A DNA stretch of 54,437 bases from JBEKHI01 sp050012355 (GCA_050012355.1 JBEKHI010000012.1:1-54437); one strand, 5' to 3'. Positions 16,547-26,340 are shown, counted from the stretch's first letter. Numbers and translations: made by a program. The notes: generated by a model from the letters alone, not told the origin.

Positions 16547-18187
16547 TCACGCGCCAACCGCGGCCGCGACCGGCCGCGAGCCCAGCCTGACGACCTCGTC
16601 TGCTTCGGCGGCGATGGCCAGGTCGTGAGTGATCACGATCGTGGTCCGGTTCTCTATCACCGGTGCGAGCAGGCCCATGACGCGTCGCGCGTCGGCCTGG
16701 CTGAGCCCCGCGGTCGGCTCGTCGAGCACGAGCAGCGGCGAGTCCCGCAGAATGGCCCGGGCGATCGCTATGCGCTGCCGTTGCCCGCCGGACAGCCTCC
16801 CTCTGACCTGCGTGTCGTACCCCTCGGGGAGCCCCGTGATGAACTCATGCGCTCCCGCTCGGCGGGCCGCCGTGACGATATCGGAAGAAGTCGCGCCGCG
16901 GCGACCGTAACCGATGTTCTCCCCGATGGTGCCGGTGAACAACAGGTTCTCCTGGGAGAGCAGCGTGATGTTGTGCCGCAGGGCGCGCAGCGACATGTCC
17001 TTGATATCCACCCCGTCGAGCAGCACCCGCCCGGCGTCGGGATCGTAGAATCGCAGCAGCAGCTTCGCGATCGTCGACTTTCCCGAGCCGCTCGGCCCCA
17101 CCACGGCCATCGGGTGACCGGGGGTCGCGACAAACGACAGCCCCCGCAGCACCGGTGGCCCCTCGTAGCCGAACCACACGTCGTCGAACGCGACCGTGCC
17201 CCGGCTGCGTAGCCCCGCCCGGATCGCGGTCCCGTCGCTTACCGGCGGCTCGGCGTCCAGGATCTCGGTCACCCGCGCGACCGATTCCGCCGCCTCGGAC
17301 TTGGCCAGCCGGTACCCGGAGATCCCCTGTACGGGCGAGTACAGGTAGGCGAGCAGCACCGCGAACGCGAGCAGTCCGCCAAGTGTTAGCGCGCCAGTGG
17401 ATACCTGCCACGCGCCGAACCCGAATACGGTCAGCACGCACACCGTCTCCACCACATAGATAAACGGCGCGTACACCGCCCCCAGCCGCACCTGCCGCAT
17501 CCTGGCGCCCAGCCAGGACGCACCCTCGGCGTGCAGCCGCCGGAATTCCCCGGTCTGCTGGTTGAACGCCTGGATCAGCGCCTGATTGGACAGGCTCTCC
17601 TCGATGGTGTTCGTCAGTCTCCCGGTGAGCTCGCGCTCGAGTTCGGCCGCCCGCTGAAATTTCGCGGAGAAGCCTCGCGACGCCAGCCAGAACACCGGTG
17701 TCACGGCGCACGAGACGATCGCGAGCCGCCAGCTCAGCAGGAAAGCGGCGGCGGCGAACAGCGCCGCGCTGATCGCCGAGGTGACCAGACCCGCGACGCC
17801 CGACGCCGCGACCCCTTCGATGGTGGCGACGTCACCGGTGAGCCGGACCATCAGGTCGCCCTGCTGCTGCCGGTCAAAGTAATCCGGCGGCAGCCGCTGC
17901 GCGTGCGCGAACACGTCGTCTCGCAGCCGCAGCGCGAATCGCTCAGCGGCCAGCGTCGACAGGTACTCGCCGAAGAACATGGCCACCGCCGCGACGGACA
18001 CCACCCCGAGCCACCACGCCGCCGGACCCCAGAACCCGGCGAGGTGTCCCCGGGCGAGCACCCGGTTGGTCATCATGTCGAATAGCGCGACCGTCGCCAG
18101 CTCACATCCGGCCACGATCAGCGTGCCCAGCCCGCCGAGCACCAGTTTTCGCCGATCGCCGCGCGTGTAACCCCAGAACCGCCGCAT
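16547..18187 (-). CDS. ABC exporter, fused membrane and ATPase half-transporter
   Basis: Type IV ABC exporter of 546 residues that works as a homodimer in the cytoplasmic membrane. Six hydrophobic segments cover about residues 15-300. The ATPase follows: Walker A GPSGSGKST, Q-loop LSQENLLFTGTIGENIGYG, signature LSGGQRQRIAIARAIL, Walker B LLVLDEPTAGL and H-loop ITHDL. There is no N-terminal C39 peptidase domain, so it would not cut a leader itself. ATG at 18187 has GGAGGAGGAG just upstream. It lies behind a small peptide gene and a terminator hairpin, which suggests the peptide may be its cargo; general drug export is the alternative. Confidence 0.92.
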   Translation of the reverse strand: MRRFWGYTRGDRRKLVLGGLGTLIVAGCELATVALFDMMTNRVLARGHLAGFWGPAAWWLGVVSVAAVAMFFGEYLSTLAAERFALRLRDDVFAHAQRLPPDYFDRQQQGDLMVRLTGDVATIEGVAASGVAGLVTSAISAALFAAAAFLLSWRLAIVSCAVTPVFWLASRGFSAKFQRAAELERELTGRLTNTIEESLSNQALIQAFNQQTGEFRRLHAEGASWLGARMRQVRLGAVYAPFIYVVETVCVLTVFGFGAWQVSTGALTLGGLLAFAVLLAYLYSPVQGISGYRLAKSEAAESVARVTEILDAEPPVSDGTAIRAGLRSRGTVAFDDVWFGYEGPPVLRGLSFVATPGHPMAVVGPSGSGKSTIAKLLLRFYDPDAGRVLLDGVDIKDMSLRALRHNITLLSQENLLFTGTIGENIGYGRRGATSSDIVTAARRAGAHEFITGLPEGYDTQVRGRLSGGQRQRIAIARAILRDSPLLVLDEPTAGLSQADARRVMGLLAPVIENRTTIVITHDLAIAAEADEVVRLGSRPVAAAVGA

Positions 18188-18223
18188 CACTCCTCCTCCG
18201 GTGAACTCCTGTGGACAAAACGG

Positions 18224-18257
18224 CGGGGAGCCGGCGGTACGGTTCGCCGGCTCCCCG
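18224..18257 (-). terminator. Strong terminator/attenuator between peptide gene and ABC exporter
   Basis: A perfect 13-bp stem, CGGGGAGCCGGCG (18224-18236) with CGCCGGCTCCCCG (18245-18257), and an 8-nt loop. In the minus-strand sense it is followed by CCGTTTTGT, a T-tract, which makes it a classical intrinsic terminator. Partial read-through would give much more peptide than exporter. Confidence 0.85.
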
Positions 18258-18271
18258 AGTGCGCTATTCCG

Positions 18272-18412
18272 TTAGCACGGACGCGACTGCCCCGGTGCCT
18301 TCGCCCGTGGCACCGGCTTGGGGGCCGGCCTCTTGGCAGCGGGAGCGGGCTTCGGCGCGCTCGTAACGCTGGCGACGGTACGCGGGCGAGGGAGAGGAGC
18401 GCGAAGGCTCAT
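18272..18412 (-). CDS. 46-residue cationic proline-rich peptide
   Basis: A small gene with an excellent start: GGAGG exactly five bases before ATG. The product begins MSLRAPLPRPRTVASVTSAP, continues as repeated K/R-P and A-P units (KPAPAAKRPAPKPVPRAK) and ends GQSRPC. By my count it has 12 Pro, 10 Lys/Arg and no acidic residue, so net charge is about +10, with a single Cys at the last position. There is no signal peptide, hydrophobic core or RiPP leader I recognise. It resembles proline-rich antimicrobial peptides in composition only. It is followed by an intrinsic terminator, then ABC and MFS exporters. Alternatives are a nucleic-acid-binding peptide or a protein-protein linker-like microprotein. 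Confidence 0.6.
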   Translation of the reverse strand: MSLRAPLPRPRTVASVTSAPKPAPAAKRPAPKPVPRAKAPGQSRPC

Positions 18413-18597
18413 GGTTACCTCCAACATCGTGAGCTGGGCCGGGATCCCCGGCGCTGACAAGATTGAAGCTATGGCGGGTTTTTCTGCTATCCGTCTCGCG
18501 ATGATTCGGGATCGTGCAAGGTTTCCCGAACTTCCGTCTACTGATAGGAACCGCTGCGGCTGCATCGGGAATATGGCGCGGTCGTAGGCTTGCGATC

Positions 18598-19413
18598 ATG
18601 ACTACGGCTTTGGTGCTTGGTGGCGGGGGAGTCGCTGGAATCGGCTGGGAGTCCGGGGTCATCGACGGCTTGCGCCGGGCCGGGACCGACCTCGGCGCCG
18701 CGGACCTGATCGTGGGGACCTCAGCGGGTTCCGTTGTGGGCACAGTTCTCCGCCAGGGTGCGGGGCTTGAATTGTCCATAACGACGCGAGCTGATCGCAC
18801 CGGACCCCCGCTCACCCTGGACGGGTCGGCGGTGACGCGGGCCTTCACCCTGCTGGCCGACACTTCGCTCGACCCGGCCGAGGCGCGCCGCCGGGTGGGC
18901 AAGCTCGCGCTGGAAGCGTCGGTGGGCGAAGAGGAGCCGTGGGTGGAGGCGATCTCCGTCGGGCTGCCCAGCCGCGAATGGCCGCCGGGCCGGCTGCTGA
19001 TCACGGCGGTGAACACGGAGACCGGCGAGTTCACCGTGTGGGACCGTAACTCTGGTGTCCCGCTGGATCGTGCGATCGCGGCGAGCTGCGCGGTGCCATG
19101 CGTGGCCCCGCCGGTGACCGTGAACGGCGCCCGCTACATGGATGGCGGAGTGAAATCGGGTACGAACGCCAACCTTGCCCAGAGCGCGTCGCTGGTCGTC
19201 GTGCTCGACCCGTTGCCCAATCTCCGGCCGCGCGAGCCGCTGTATGCCGAGCTGGCCGCCACCGGTGCCACCGATACGGTCGTCATCGAACCCGACGAGG
19301 CGGCGCTGGCGTCCTTCGGCCACGATCTGCTGTCGCAGTCCCTCTGGCTCCCCGCCTTTACGGCCGGACGCGACCAGGCAACCAGGATCACCGCGAGTTT
19401 CCCCGGCCTCTGA
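18598..19413 (+). CDS. Patatin-like phospholipase/esterase
   Basis: Cytosolic serine acyl hydrolase of 271 residues with a Ser-Asp dyad. Oxyanion loop GGGGVAG at residues 8-14, nucleophile S42 in GTSAG, and catalytic D182 in MDGG. IAASCAVPCVAPPV is the usual family strand before the Asp. ATG at 18598 puts the glycine loop at the N-terminus as expected; a longer upstream frame does not. It is divergent from the small peptide gene, with 185 bases of shared promoter region. Substrate unknown. Confidence 0.9.
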   Translation: MTTALVLGGGGVAGIGWESGVIDGLRRAGTDLGAADLIVGTSAGSVVGTVLRQGAGLELSITTRADRTGPPLTLDGSAVTRAFTLLADTSLDPAEARRRVGKLALEASVGEEEPWVEAISVGLPSREWPPGRLLITAVNTETGEFTVWDRNSGVPLDRAIAASCAVPCVAPPVTVNGARYMDGGVKSGTNANLAQSASLVVVLDPLPNLRPREPLYAELAATGATDTVVIEPDEAALASFGHDLLSQSLWLPAFTAGRDQATRITASFPGL

Positions 19414-19426
19414 CGGCGGGCCTTTC

Positions 19427-19480
19427 CTGGTGGGTGCGGCACTACCCATCAAAGAGTGAGGGCATTGCGGCACTGACCAG
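19427..19480 (+). repeat. Dispersed palindromic repeat W, copy C
   Basis: Begins CTGGTGGGTGCGGCACT and ends GCGGCACTGACCAG. Inner stem: CCC pairs with GGG and TCA with TGA around the loop AAGAG. These differ from the CCAG/CTGG stem of copies A and B but remain paired. It is the only feature seen in the 329-base gap between patatin and the SnoaL gene. Confidence 0.65.
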
Positions 19481-19742
19481 GAACGTCAGGCGGCGGTTCT
19501 CGCTGCGCCACTCGCTAGTTCCGCCGGTACGAGGTGCGGGCGTGCTCGTCGAACGGGGGCGGGCTGGACCGTGGCGCGGATCTTGGGGAAGCTCAGGTGC
19601 ACATCGATGCCGAGGACCACGGCCGCCAGGGTCATCCTCGGCCTCAGCACTTCGGACCTCGCTCCCGCCCCGGTCAGCTCATCAGCCGCGATTCCGCCTG
19701 AAGAGCCGGTGATTTCGCTGGTCGCGGAACGTCTATACGTAC

Positions 19743-20138
19743 ATGACGGCCGCTCAGGACTTCGGCGCCGCATTTACGGCGGGGGACGTCGACGCCCTCG
19801 CCCGGCTCTTGCGCGAGGATGTCGCGCTCGAGTTGCCGCCTCGCGAGGCCTGGTATTCCGGGCGGGACGCCGTCACGGAGCTGCTGCGCGCGCACCTGGC
19901 GCCGGGCATCTTTCGCCTGGTCCCGGTCGCTGCCAACGGCCAGCCAGCGTTCGCGGTCTACAAGCGTGCCGCCGGCTGGACGTTCCGCGCGCATTCCATC
20001 ATCGTGCTGACCATGCGCGGCCCGGCTATCGCGCGGATCTCGGTCTTCCAGCACCCGAGGCTGTTCGAGAAGTTCGGTCTCCCCACGGAATGCCTGCCCC
20101 CAGCGGCCCGCGCTGCCCGCGAATTCCCGCAAACGTGA
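19743..20138 (+). CDS. SnoaL-like protein resembling the C-terminal domain of SigG/SigJ-type ECF sigma factors
   Basis: 131 residues. FTAGDVDALARLLREDVALE, then PREAWYSGRDAVTELLRAHL and the tail LFEKFGLP match the SnoaL-like domain fused to the C-terminus of some ECF sigma factors. The sigma-2 and sigma-4 regions are absent, and I see no trace of them upstream. So it is either a free-standing SnoaL-like protein or a sigma-factor remnant. No Shine-Dalgarno precedes ATG; TATACG lies just upstream, so leaderless transcription is possible. Substrate or ligand unknown. Confidence 0.65.
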   Translation: MTAAQDFGAAFTAGDVDALARLLREDVALELPPREAWYSGRDAVTELLRAHLAPGIFRLVPVAANGQPAFAVYKRAAGWTFRAHSIIVLTMRGPAIARISVFQHPRLFEKFGLPTECLPPAARAAREFPQT

Positions 20139-20141
20139 CAA

Positions 20142-20213
20142 CCCTGCAGGCCATCTATGGCCCATCGCAGGCGCTGGGGCGCTATCGATGGCCCATCGCT
20201 GGGGGGTGCAGGG
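20142..20213. repeat. Dispersed repeat Y, copy 3
   Basis: Outer arms CCCTGCA (20142-20148) and TGCAGGG (20207-20213) are perfect. Inside, ATGGCCCATCG and CGATGGCCCAT pair with one mismatch. On the minus strand it starts CCCCAGCGATGGGCCATCGA, matching Y copies 1 and 4. It lies between two convergent genes and may also terminate both. Confidence 0.65.
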
Positions 20214-20220
20214 CGAGCCG

Positions 20221-21849
<1,629 letters not shown>

Positions 21850-21911
21850 CTGGCTTGTCCTCCGGCTCCGTTGCCTGCTCGCGGGCAGGCTAAGCCACCT
21901 GGAGATTCACG

Positions 21912-22062
21912 TCAAGCCCACACGGAGCGAGCGACGTCCGCGACCAGCCGGAGCTTGGCGAACTGCCCGGCGTCGGATTTCGCCGGCCTGGCGCCGTCGC
22001 CGCGCCTCAAGCAGCCGCGTCGGACGCAGCAGGCTTCCAACCTGGTCAGCCCGGATCGTCAT
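21912..22062 (-). pseudogene. Gutted MetE-like gene: N-terminal and C-terminal ends only
   Basis: ATG at 22062 overlaps the MTHFR-like stop (ATGA). The first about 30 codons read MTIRADQVGSLLRPTRLLEA, the hallmark N-terminus of short MetE-like (cobalamin-independent methionine synthase II-type) proteins. About 50 bases later, in another frame, the text reads QFAKLRLVADVARSVWA and stops, the hallmark C-terminus; compare AKLRLVETVARYYWG in the paralogue near 50.8 kb. Some 300 codons of the middle are missing. The former operon was therefore MTHFR-like plus MetE-like. Confidence 0.65.
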
Positions 22063-22949
22063 GAAACTCTCCTCACAGCGCGTTCAGCGATGCCGCCCGC
22101 GACCGTCGCGGGCGCCATCAGATGTATCCCGGCGACCCCAGGGATTTCCCTCAGCCGCCGGATCGTCTCGACGCACAGGTCCTCGCCCTCGCGCGCGAAC
22201 CGGTCCGGCGGGACGCCGCGCAGCCTGCGCACCACGTCGTCGGGGACGTCCACGCCGGGAACCTCGGTGCGCAGGAACTCGAGCATTCGCGGCGAACGCA
22301 GTGGCCCCACCCCGGCGAGTACCCCGCATTGCCCGGTCAGGCCCAGGTCGCGTACCCGGTCCATCCAGATCGCGAAGGCATCGATGTCGAAGACGTACTG
22401 GGTCTGCGCGAACTCCGCACCGGCGGCCACCTTGTCCGCCAGTCGCTGAGCACGCACCTCCGGTGCACCGCCGAACGGGTTCTCCACCGTGCCGATGAGC
22501 CATGACGGTGGCTGCGGCATCTCCTGGCCGGACATCAGCACGGCCTGGTCGCGCATTGCCCTCGCCGCGGCGATCAGCTTCATGCCGTCGAGGTCGAAGA
22601 CCGGAGTGGCGCCCTCGGACGGCTGGTCCCCGGTCATCAGCAGCACGTTGGGCACGCCGAGGGCGCTGGCGGCGAGCAGATCAGACTGCAACGCGAGCCG
22701 GTTACGGTCCCGGCAGGTGAGTTGCATCACCGGCTCGGCACCGGCCCGCATGGCGAGCACGCTGCCCGCCAGGCTGGACATCCGGACCTTGCCGCCCGGG
22801 TTATCGGTGATGTTTACCGCGTGCGCCCAGCCGCGCACTTCACTGGCTAGCCGGATCACGACCTCAGGGCTCGCGTCCTTGGGCGGGCTGATCTCGGTGG
22901 TGACCGCGAACAGGCCGTCCGCGAGCGCATTCCCCAGCGCACTGCTCAT
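22059..22949 (-). CDS. Methylenetetrahydrofolate reductase-family protein
   Basis: 296-residue TIM-barrel flavoprotein of the MetF type, which interconverts 5,10-methylene- and 5-methyl-tetrahydrofolate. Seen: TEISPPKD near the N-terminus, HAVNITDNPGG, QLTCRDRNRLALQSDLLAAS, NVLLMTGDQP, ENPFGGAPE, GAEFAQTQYVFD and AGVGPLRSPRMLEFL, all at normal family positions. ATG at 22949 is used; an upstream TTG would run through the palindrome. It is divergent from the PucR regulator, followed by the gutted MetE-like gene, and close to a homocysteine methyltransferase-MTHFR fusion. It may serve in a catabolic C1 route (taking methyl groups off folate) rather than in housekeeping methionine synthesis; that is inference. 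Confidence 0.88.
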   Translation of the reverse strand: MSSALGNALADGLFAVTTEISPPKDASPEVVIRLASEVRGWAHAVNITDNPGGKVRMSSLAGSVLAMRAGAEPVMQLTCRDRNRLALQSDLLAASALGVPNVLLMTGDQPSEGATPVFDLDGMKLIAAARAMRDQAVLMSGQEMPQPPSWLIGTVENPFGGAPEVRAQRLADKVAAGAEFAQTQYVFDIDAFAIWMDRVRDLGLTGQCGVLAGVGPLRSPRMLEFLRTEVPGVDVPDDVVRRLRGVPPDRFAREGEDLCVETIRRLREIPGVAGIHLMAPATVAGGIAERAVRRVS

Positions 22950-22975
22950 ACCGCCATGCTGCCAGTCGCGCTTAT

Positions 22976-22987
22976 TGTTGCGCAACA
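22976..22987. promoter_or_regulatory. Palindrome in the MTHFR-like/PucR divergent promoter
   Basis: TGTTGCGCAACA is a perfect 12-bp palindrome 26 bases upstream of the MTHFR-like start and 88 bases upstream of the PucR start. It is a candidate operator for the PucR-type regulator. Confidence 0.5.
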
Positions 22988-23075
22988 CAACGGATAGAGC
23001 GGCCAAAACCCTGAAATCCAGGTGGGGACTGGATCCTTCGTTGTGCTGAAACCTAAGATTGCTTATCGTGTAAGC

Positions 23076-24287
23076 ATGGCCATCGCCGAGTTCGCCGGCC
23101 CGAGCGAGACGGTGTTGCTGCGCAGGCTAGTCACGCTCTGTAGTCACATGTCCGCGTTGTCGTCTCAGACCACCGAACTCAGCCCGATCGTTGACGTGCT
23201 CGCCGAGGGAATCGGGTGCGGGGTGGCCATGGTGGACCGGACGCTTGAGACGCTCGCCTCCGCTGGCCTCAAGGATGAGGCTGACCCGGTGACCGGCCAT
23301 GCGACGTTTCGCACAGTGCTTACAGCGGCGGCCCGGAGCCGGCGGCCGCTCGCGGTGCCCAGCCCGCGCGGCGGTGCGGTAGTGATCGCGCCGGTCCTGG
23401 TCGGCGAGGACGTGGCCGGATACCTGCTCACTCTCAACGGGACCGGCGATTCCGCCTTTACCGAAGCTCTGTTTACCGAAGACATGCGGCTCCTGGCCGT
23501 CGAGCACGCGGCGATGGTGTGCGGGCTCGTCATGGGCCGGGACCTGGTGGTGACGGCCGCCGCCGGGCGGGCCCGGCACGAACTCGTCGAGGCGCTGCTG
23601 CTCAGCAGCGCCCGCGATGATCCAGAGCTTGACCGGTGGGCTCGTCATGTCGGGCTTGACTTCTCCCGCGAGCATGTCGTGCTGGTCTTCGACGCCCCGT
23701 CGGCCAGGTCAGGGACCGGGCCGCTCCCGGTGGAGCCGCTGCTCGCCGCCGGTGCGCCGGGAGCGGTAGTGACCGCCCGTACCGACGAGATCGTGGCCAT
23801 CGTCCCGGTGACCGGCACCGCCCCCGGTGAGCTGGCGCGCGCGTGCCTGAGCGCGGAGCAGGTGACCGCGGCCGGAGTCGGCAACCCGTGCGTCCGGGCC
23901 GCGGACATCGCGCGCTCCTACGCCGAGGCGCGGCGGGCGCTGGAGGCCGGCAGACGGCTGGGGAAGGCCGGGGAAGTGAGCGTGTTCGCGGACCTCGGTA
24001 TCCACCGGCTGCTGCTGCGGGTGCCTGACGTGAGCGACCTGCGCGCGTTCGCGGAGGAGGTGCTGGGCGACGCCGGAAACGAGTTCCTGGCGACGCTGGC
24101 GGCCTACTTCCGGGAGAACGGCAGTCCGGCCAAGGCGGCTCAGTCGCTCGGCGTCCATCCGAACACGGTAGGCTACCGCATCAAGCGCGTCGAAGAGCTC
24201 ACCGGGCTGTCCTTCGCCGTGCACCGGGACCGGCTGATGGCCGAGGTGGCGGTGGAGATCCTAGCCGCTCTCGGGGGTACGTCATGA
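23076..24287 (+). CDS. PucR/CdaR-family transcription regulator
   Basis: 403-residue regulator. The N-terminal 160 residues are GAF-like (VAMVDRTLETLASAGL, VVIAPVLVGEDVAGYLLTL). A middle GGDEF-like region follows, and the C-terminal PucR helix-turn-helix is clear: LATLAAYFRENGSPAKAAQS, then LGVHPNTVGYRIKRVEELTG. ATG at 23076 is preferred to frame extensions upstream. Its stop overlaps the start of the homocysteine methyltransferase fusion (ATGA), and it is divergent from the MTHFR-like gene, so it probably controls both in response to a small metabolite. Confidence 0.85.
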   Translation: MAIAEFAGPSETVLLRRLVTLCSHMSALSSQTTELSPIVDVLAEGIGCGVAMVDRTLETLASAGLKDEADPVTGHATFRTVLTAAARSRRPLAVPSPRGGAVVIAPVLVGEDVAGYLLTLNGTGDSAFTEALFTEDMRLLAVEHAAMVCGLVMGRDLVVTAAAGRARHELVEALLLSSARDDPELDRWARHVGLDFSREHVVLVFDAPSARSGTGPLPVEPLLAAGAPGAVVTARTDEIVAIVPVTGTAPGELARACLSAEQVTAAGVGNPCVRAADIARSYAEARRALEAGRRLGKAGEVSVFADLGIHRLLLRVPDVSDLRAFAEEVLGDAGNEFLATLAAYFRENGSPAKAAQSLGVHPNTVGYRIKRVEELTGLSFAVHRDRLMAEVAVEILAALGGTS

Positions 24288-26056
24288 CGCTGGCCGAGGC
24301 GCTCGGGCGTGGCACGGCGCTGGTCTGCGACGGGGCGATGGGGACCATGCTGCACGCCGCGGGCAACTCACTCGACCAGGCGCTGCCCGCGCTCAACCTC
24401 TCCGATCCCGCGCTGGTCAGGACCATCCACGACAGCTACACCGGCACCGGCGTGGACATCATCCAGACCAATACCTTCGGCGCCAGCAGGCTACGGCTCG
24501 CCGAGCACGGCCACGGCGACCGGGTGACGGAGATCAACCAGGCAGGCCTGCGCATCGCCCGCGAGGCCGCTCCCGCGGGCGTCCTCGTCGTCGGGTCGGT
24601 GTCGCCGGCCGTGACCGTGCAGCGGCGGGGCAGGGTGCCCGCGGCGGCGCGGGCAGACGCGCTGCGCGAGCAGATCGAGGCGCTCTCCGGCGCGGACGCG
24701 ATCCTGCTCGAGACGTTCGGGTACCTGGACGAGCTCACCGAGGCGATCTCGGTCGCCGCCGAGGTCGCGGGCCTGCCGGTGATGGCGCAGGCGACCTTCG
24801 GGCCCGACCTGCGGATGCTCAGCGGGCACCCAGCCCGCGAACTCGCGGCGGCGGCTGATGGCGTCGTCACGCTGGGGCTGAACTGCACCCTCGGCCCGCA
24901 GCGGTCGCTGGCGGTGCTCCGGGAACTGCGGTCGCATACCGACCTGCCGGTCAGCGTTCAGCCGAACGCCGGGCTGCCGCGGCGGATCGCGCCCGCTCGT
25001 TTTGAATACGACATCGATGCCGAGTACTTCGCCCGCTACATCCGGCAGAGCCTGGACGCGGGCGCCATCATCGTCGGTGGATGCTGCGGTACCACGCCCG
25101 CGCACATCGCGGCGGCCGTCGAGGTGGCCCGCGATCACCGGCGGCCCGCGCCGGCCGCGGCCGTGGTGACCGCGGTGGTGGCGGAACCGGCCTCGCCGGT
25201 TACCGGCCAGCTGGTGATCGCCGAGCTAACCGCTCCGCCCGGCCGGGACCTGGAGGAGACGGCGGCGCTGGCGCGCGACCTGGCGGCCTCCGGCGCGGAT
25301 GTCGTGTCCATCGCCCCGCCCCGCGTCTACCGTACGAACCGGGTGCGAACCAGGGTGCTTGACGTGGCCGCTCACCTGAGCTCGGTGGCGGGGGTGGAGA
25401 CGATCGCCACCGTCACCACCTGGGACCGGACGATCATGGCGCTGCAGGCCGACCTGCTCGGCGCGCACGCGCTCGGCCTGCGGCGGATCATCTGCGAGAC
25501 CGGCAACCCGCCGCTGCTCGGTGACTACCCGAACGTGGACGGGGTCTGGGATGTCGACTCGATCGGACTCATCGCGTTGCTGGCCTCGCTCAACAGCGGT
25601 ACCGACAACTACGGACTTGAACTCGGCACCAAGACCGGCTTCGAGATCGGCGCCCGGATCAACCCGGGCAGCCGGGACTTCGACCGGGAGGCTTTGCGTG
25701 CGCTCGACAAGATCTCCGCTGGGGCGACCTTCCTGGTTACCCGTCCGGTCTACGAACTCACCGGCCTGGACCGGCTGCTCGAGGCGATCGGCGGCCGGGT
25801 GCCGGTGCTCGCCACCATCGCGCCGCTGTCCAGCTTCGACGACGCGGAGTGGCTCGCCCACGAGGTCCCCGACGTAACGATTCCCGGCCCGGTGCTGACC
25901 GCCCTCGAACGGGCCGGCACCGCCGCCCCGCGAGTCGGCGTGGACCTAGCGGCAGCCCTGGTCGAGTCGTTGCGCACCCGCGCCGCCGGCCTGGTGATCG
26001 CATCAGCCGGTCCGAACACCACCACCCGCCTAGCCTCAGCCTGGCGCCACGCCTGA
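24284..26056 (+). CDS. Bifunctional homocysteine S-methyltransferase / methylenetetrahydrofolate reductase
   Basis: 590-residue two-domain enzyme. Residues about 1-285 are a zinc-dependent homocysteine methyltransferase: DGAMGTMLHAAG, QTNTFGASRLRL, ETFGYLDEL, zinc cysteines in GLNCTLGP (about 201) and GGCCGTTPAH (about 266-267). Residues about 300-590 are a MetF-type barrel (IATVTTWDRTIMALQADLLG, ICETGNPPLLGDYPN, GFEIGARINPG, FLVTRPVY). The fusion is known in bacteria and couples methyl-folate to homocysteine or another thiol. GAMGTML replaces the GAWGTM seen in the metH of this window. It is translationally coupled to PucR. The second MTHFR-like gene next door makes the pathway partly redundant. 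Confidence 0.9.
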   Translation: MTLAEALGRGTALVCDGAMGTMLHAAGNSLDQALPALNLSDPALVRTIHDSYTGTGVDIIQTNTFGASRLRLAEHGHGDRVTEINQAGLRIAREAAPAGVLVVGSVSPAVTVQRRGRVPAAARADALREQIEALSGADAILLETFGYLDELTEAISVAAEVAGLPVMAQATFGPDLRMLSGHPARELAAAADGVVTLGLNCTLGPQRSLAVLRELRSHTDLPVSVQPNAGLPRRIAPARFEYDIDAEYFARYIRQSLDAGAIIVGGCCGTTPAHIAAAVEVARDHRRPAPAAAVVTAVVAEPASPVTGQLVIAELTAPPGRDLEETAALARDLAASGADVVSIAPPRVYRTNRVRTRVLDVAAHLSSVAGVETIATVTTWDRTIMALQADLLGAHALGLRRIICETGNPPLLGDYPNVDGVWDVDSIGLIALLASLNSGTDNYGLELGTKTGFEIGARINPGSRDFDREALRALDKISAGATFLVTRPVYELTGLDRLLEAIGGRVPVLATIAPLSSFDDAEWLAHEVPDVTIPGPVLTALERAGTAAPRVGVDLAAALVESLRTRAAGLVIASAGPNTTTRLASAWRHA

Positions 26057-26062
26057 TCCCGT

Positions 26063-26119
26063 GCCCCGCACCCCCCGTACCCCCCGCACCCCCCGCGCTC
26101 CCGCACCTCCCGCACCCCA
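26063..26119. repeat. C-rich tandem repeat (G-quadruplex-prone on the minus strand)
   Basis: About six imperfect copies of a 9-bp unit, CCCCGCACC or CCCCGTACC, starting seven bases after the fusion gene's stop. The minus strand has four or more runs of four to six G separated by three-base loops (TGC, TAC), a strong quadruplex pattern. Confidence 0.7.
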
Positions 26120-26120
26120 C

Positions 26121-26143
26121 ACCCGAAATATCCGTCATGCCGG
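26121..26143 (+). repeat. Dispersed repeat X, copy 2
   Basis: ACCCGAAATATCCGTCATGC then CGG, matching the copy at 14651. It opens the most complete module series in the window (X, Y, Z, W) within 26057-26526, a 470-base gap without a gene. Confidence 0.5.
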
Positions 26144-26172
26144 ACTTCACCACCTGTGGGCACATCCCATGA

Positions 26173-26216
26173 CCCCAGCGATGTCCCAGCGCTGGCGCTA
26201 TAACGCCAGCGCTGGG
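26173..26216. repeat. Dispersed repeat Y, copy 4, perfect hairpin
   Basis: CCCCAGCGATGTCCCAGC begins the shared core. CCCAGCGCTGGCG (26185-26197) and CGCCAGCGCTGGG (26204-26216) pair perfectly over 13 bp around CTATAA. Confidence 0.7.
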
Positions 26217-26299
26217 CCATTGATAGCGACTCGTGCGGCCCTCGTGCGGCGCGTTGGGGGCCTGGGCGTGGTTCCCTTGGCGCTAAGAGGCCCGCCGAT

Positions 26300-26340
26300 G
26301 GTTCGCGAACCGGACATCCGTGCCATCTCGCCCGACTGTC
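26300..26340 (+). repeat. Dispersed repeat Z, copy 2
   Basis: GGTTCGCGAACCGGACATCC then CATCTCGCCCGAC. It shares about 25 of 31 bases with the copy at 6078, including TTCGCGAA, a palindrome here and one base off there. Confidence 0.6.

Noticed and set aside
19486..19742. N-terminal sigma-factor remnant upstream of the SnoaL-like gene
   Set aside because: I looked for sigma-2 and sigma-4 text in all frames and found none; the small minus-strand frame here has no family match.
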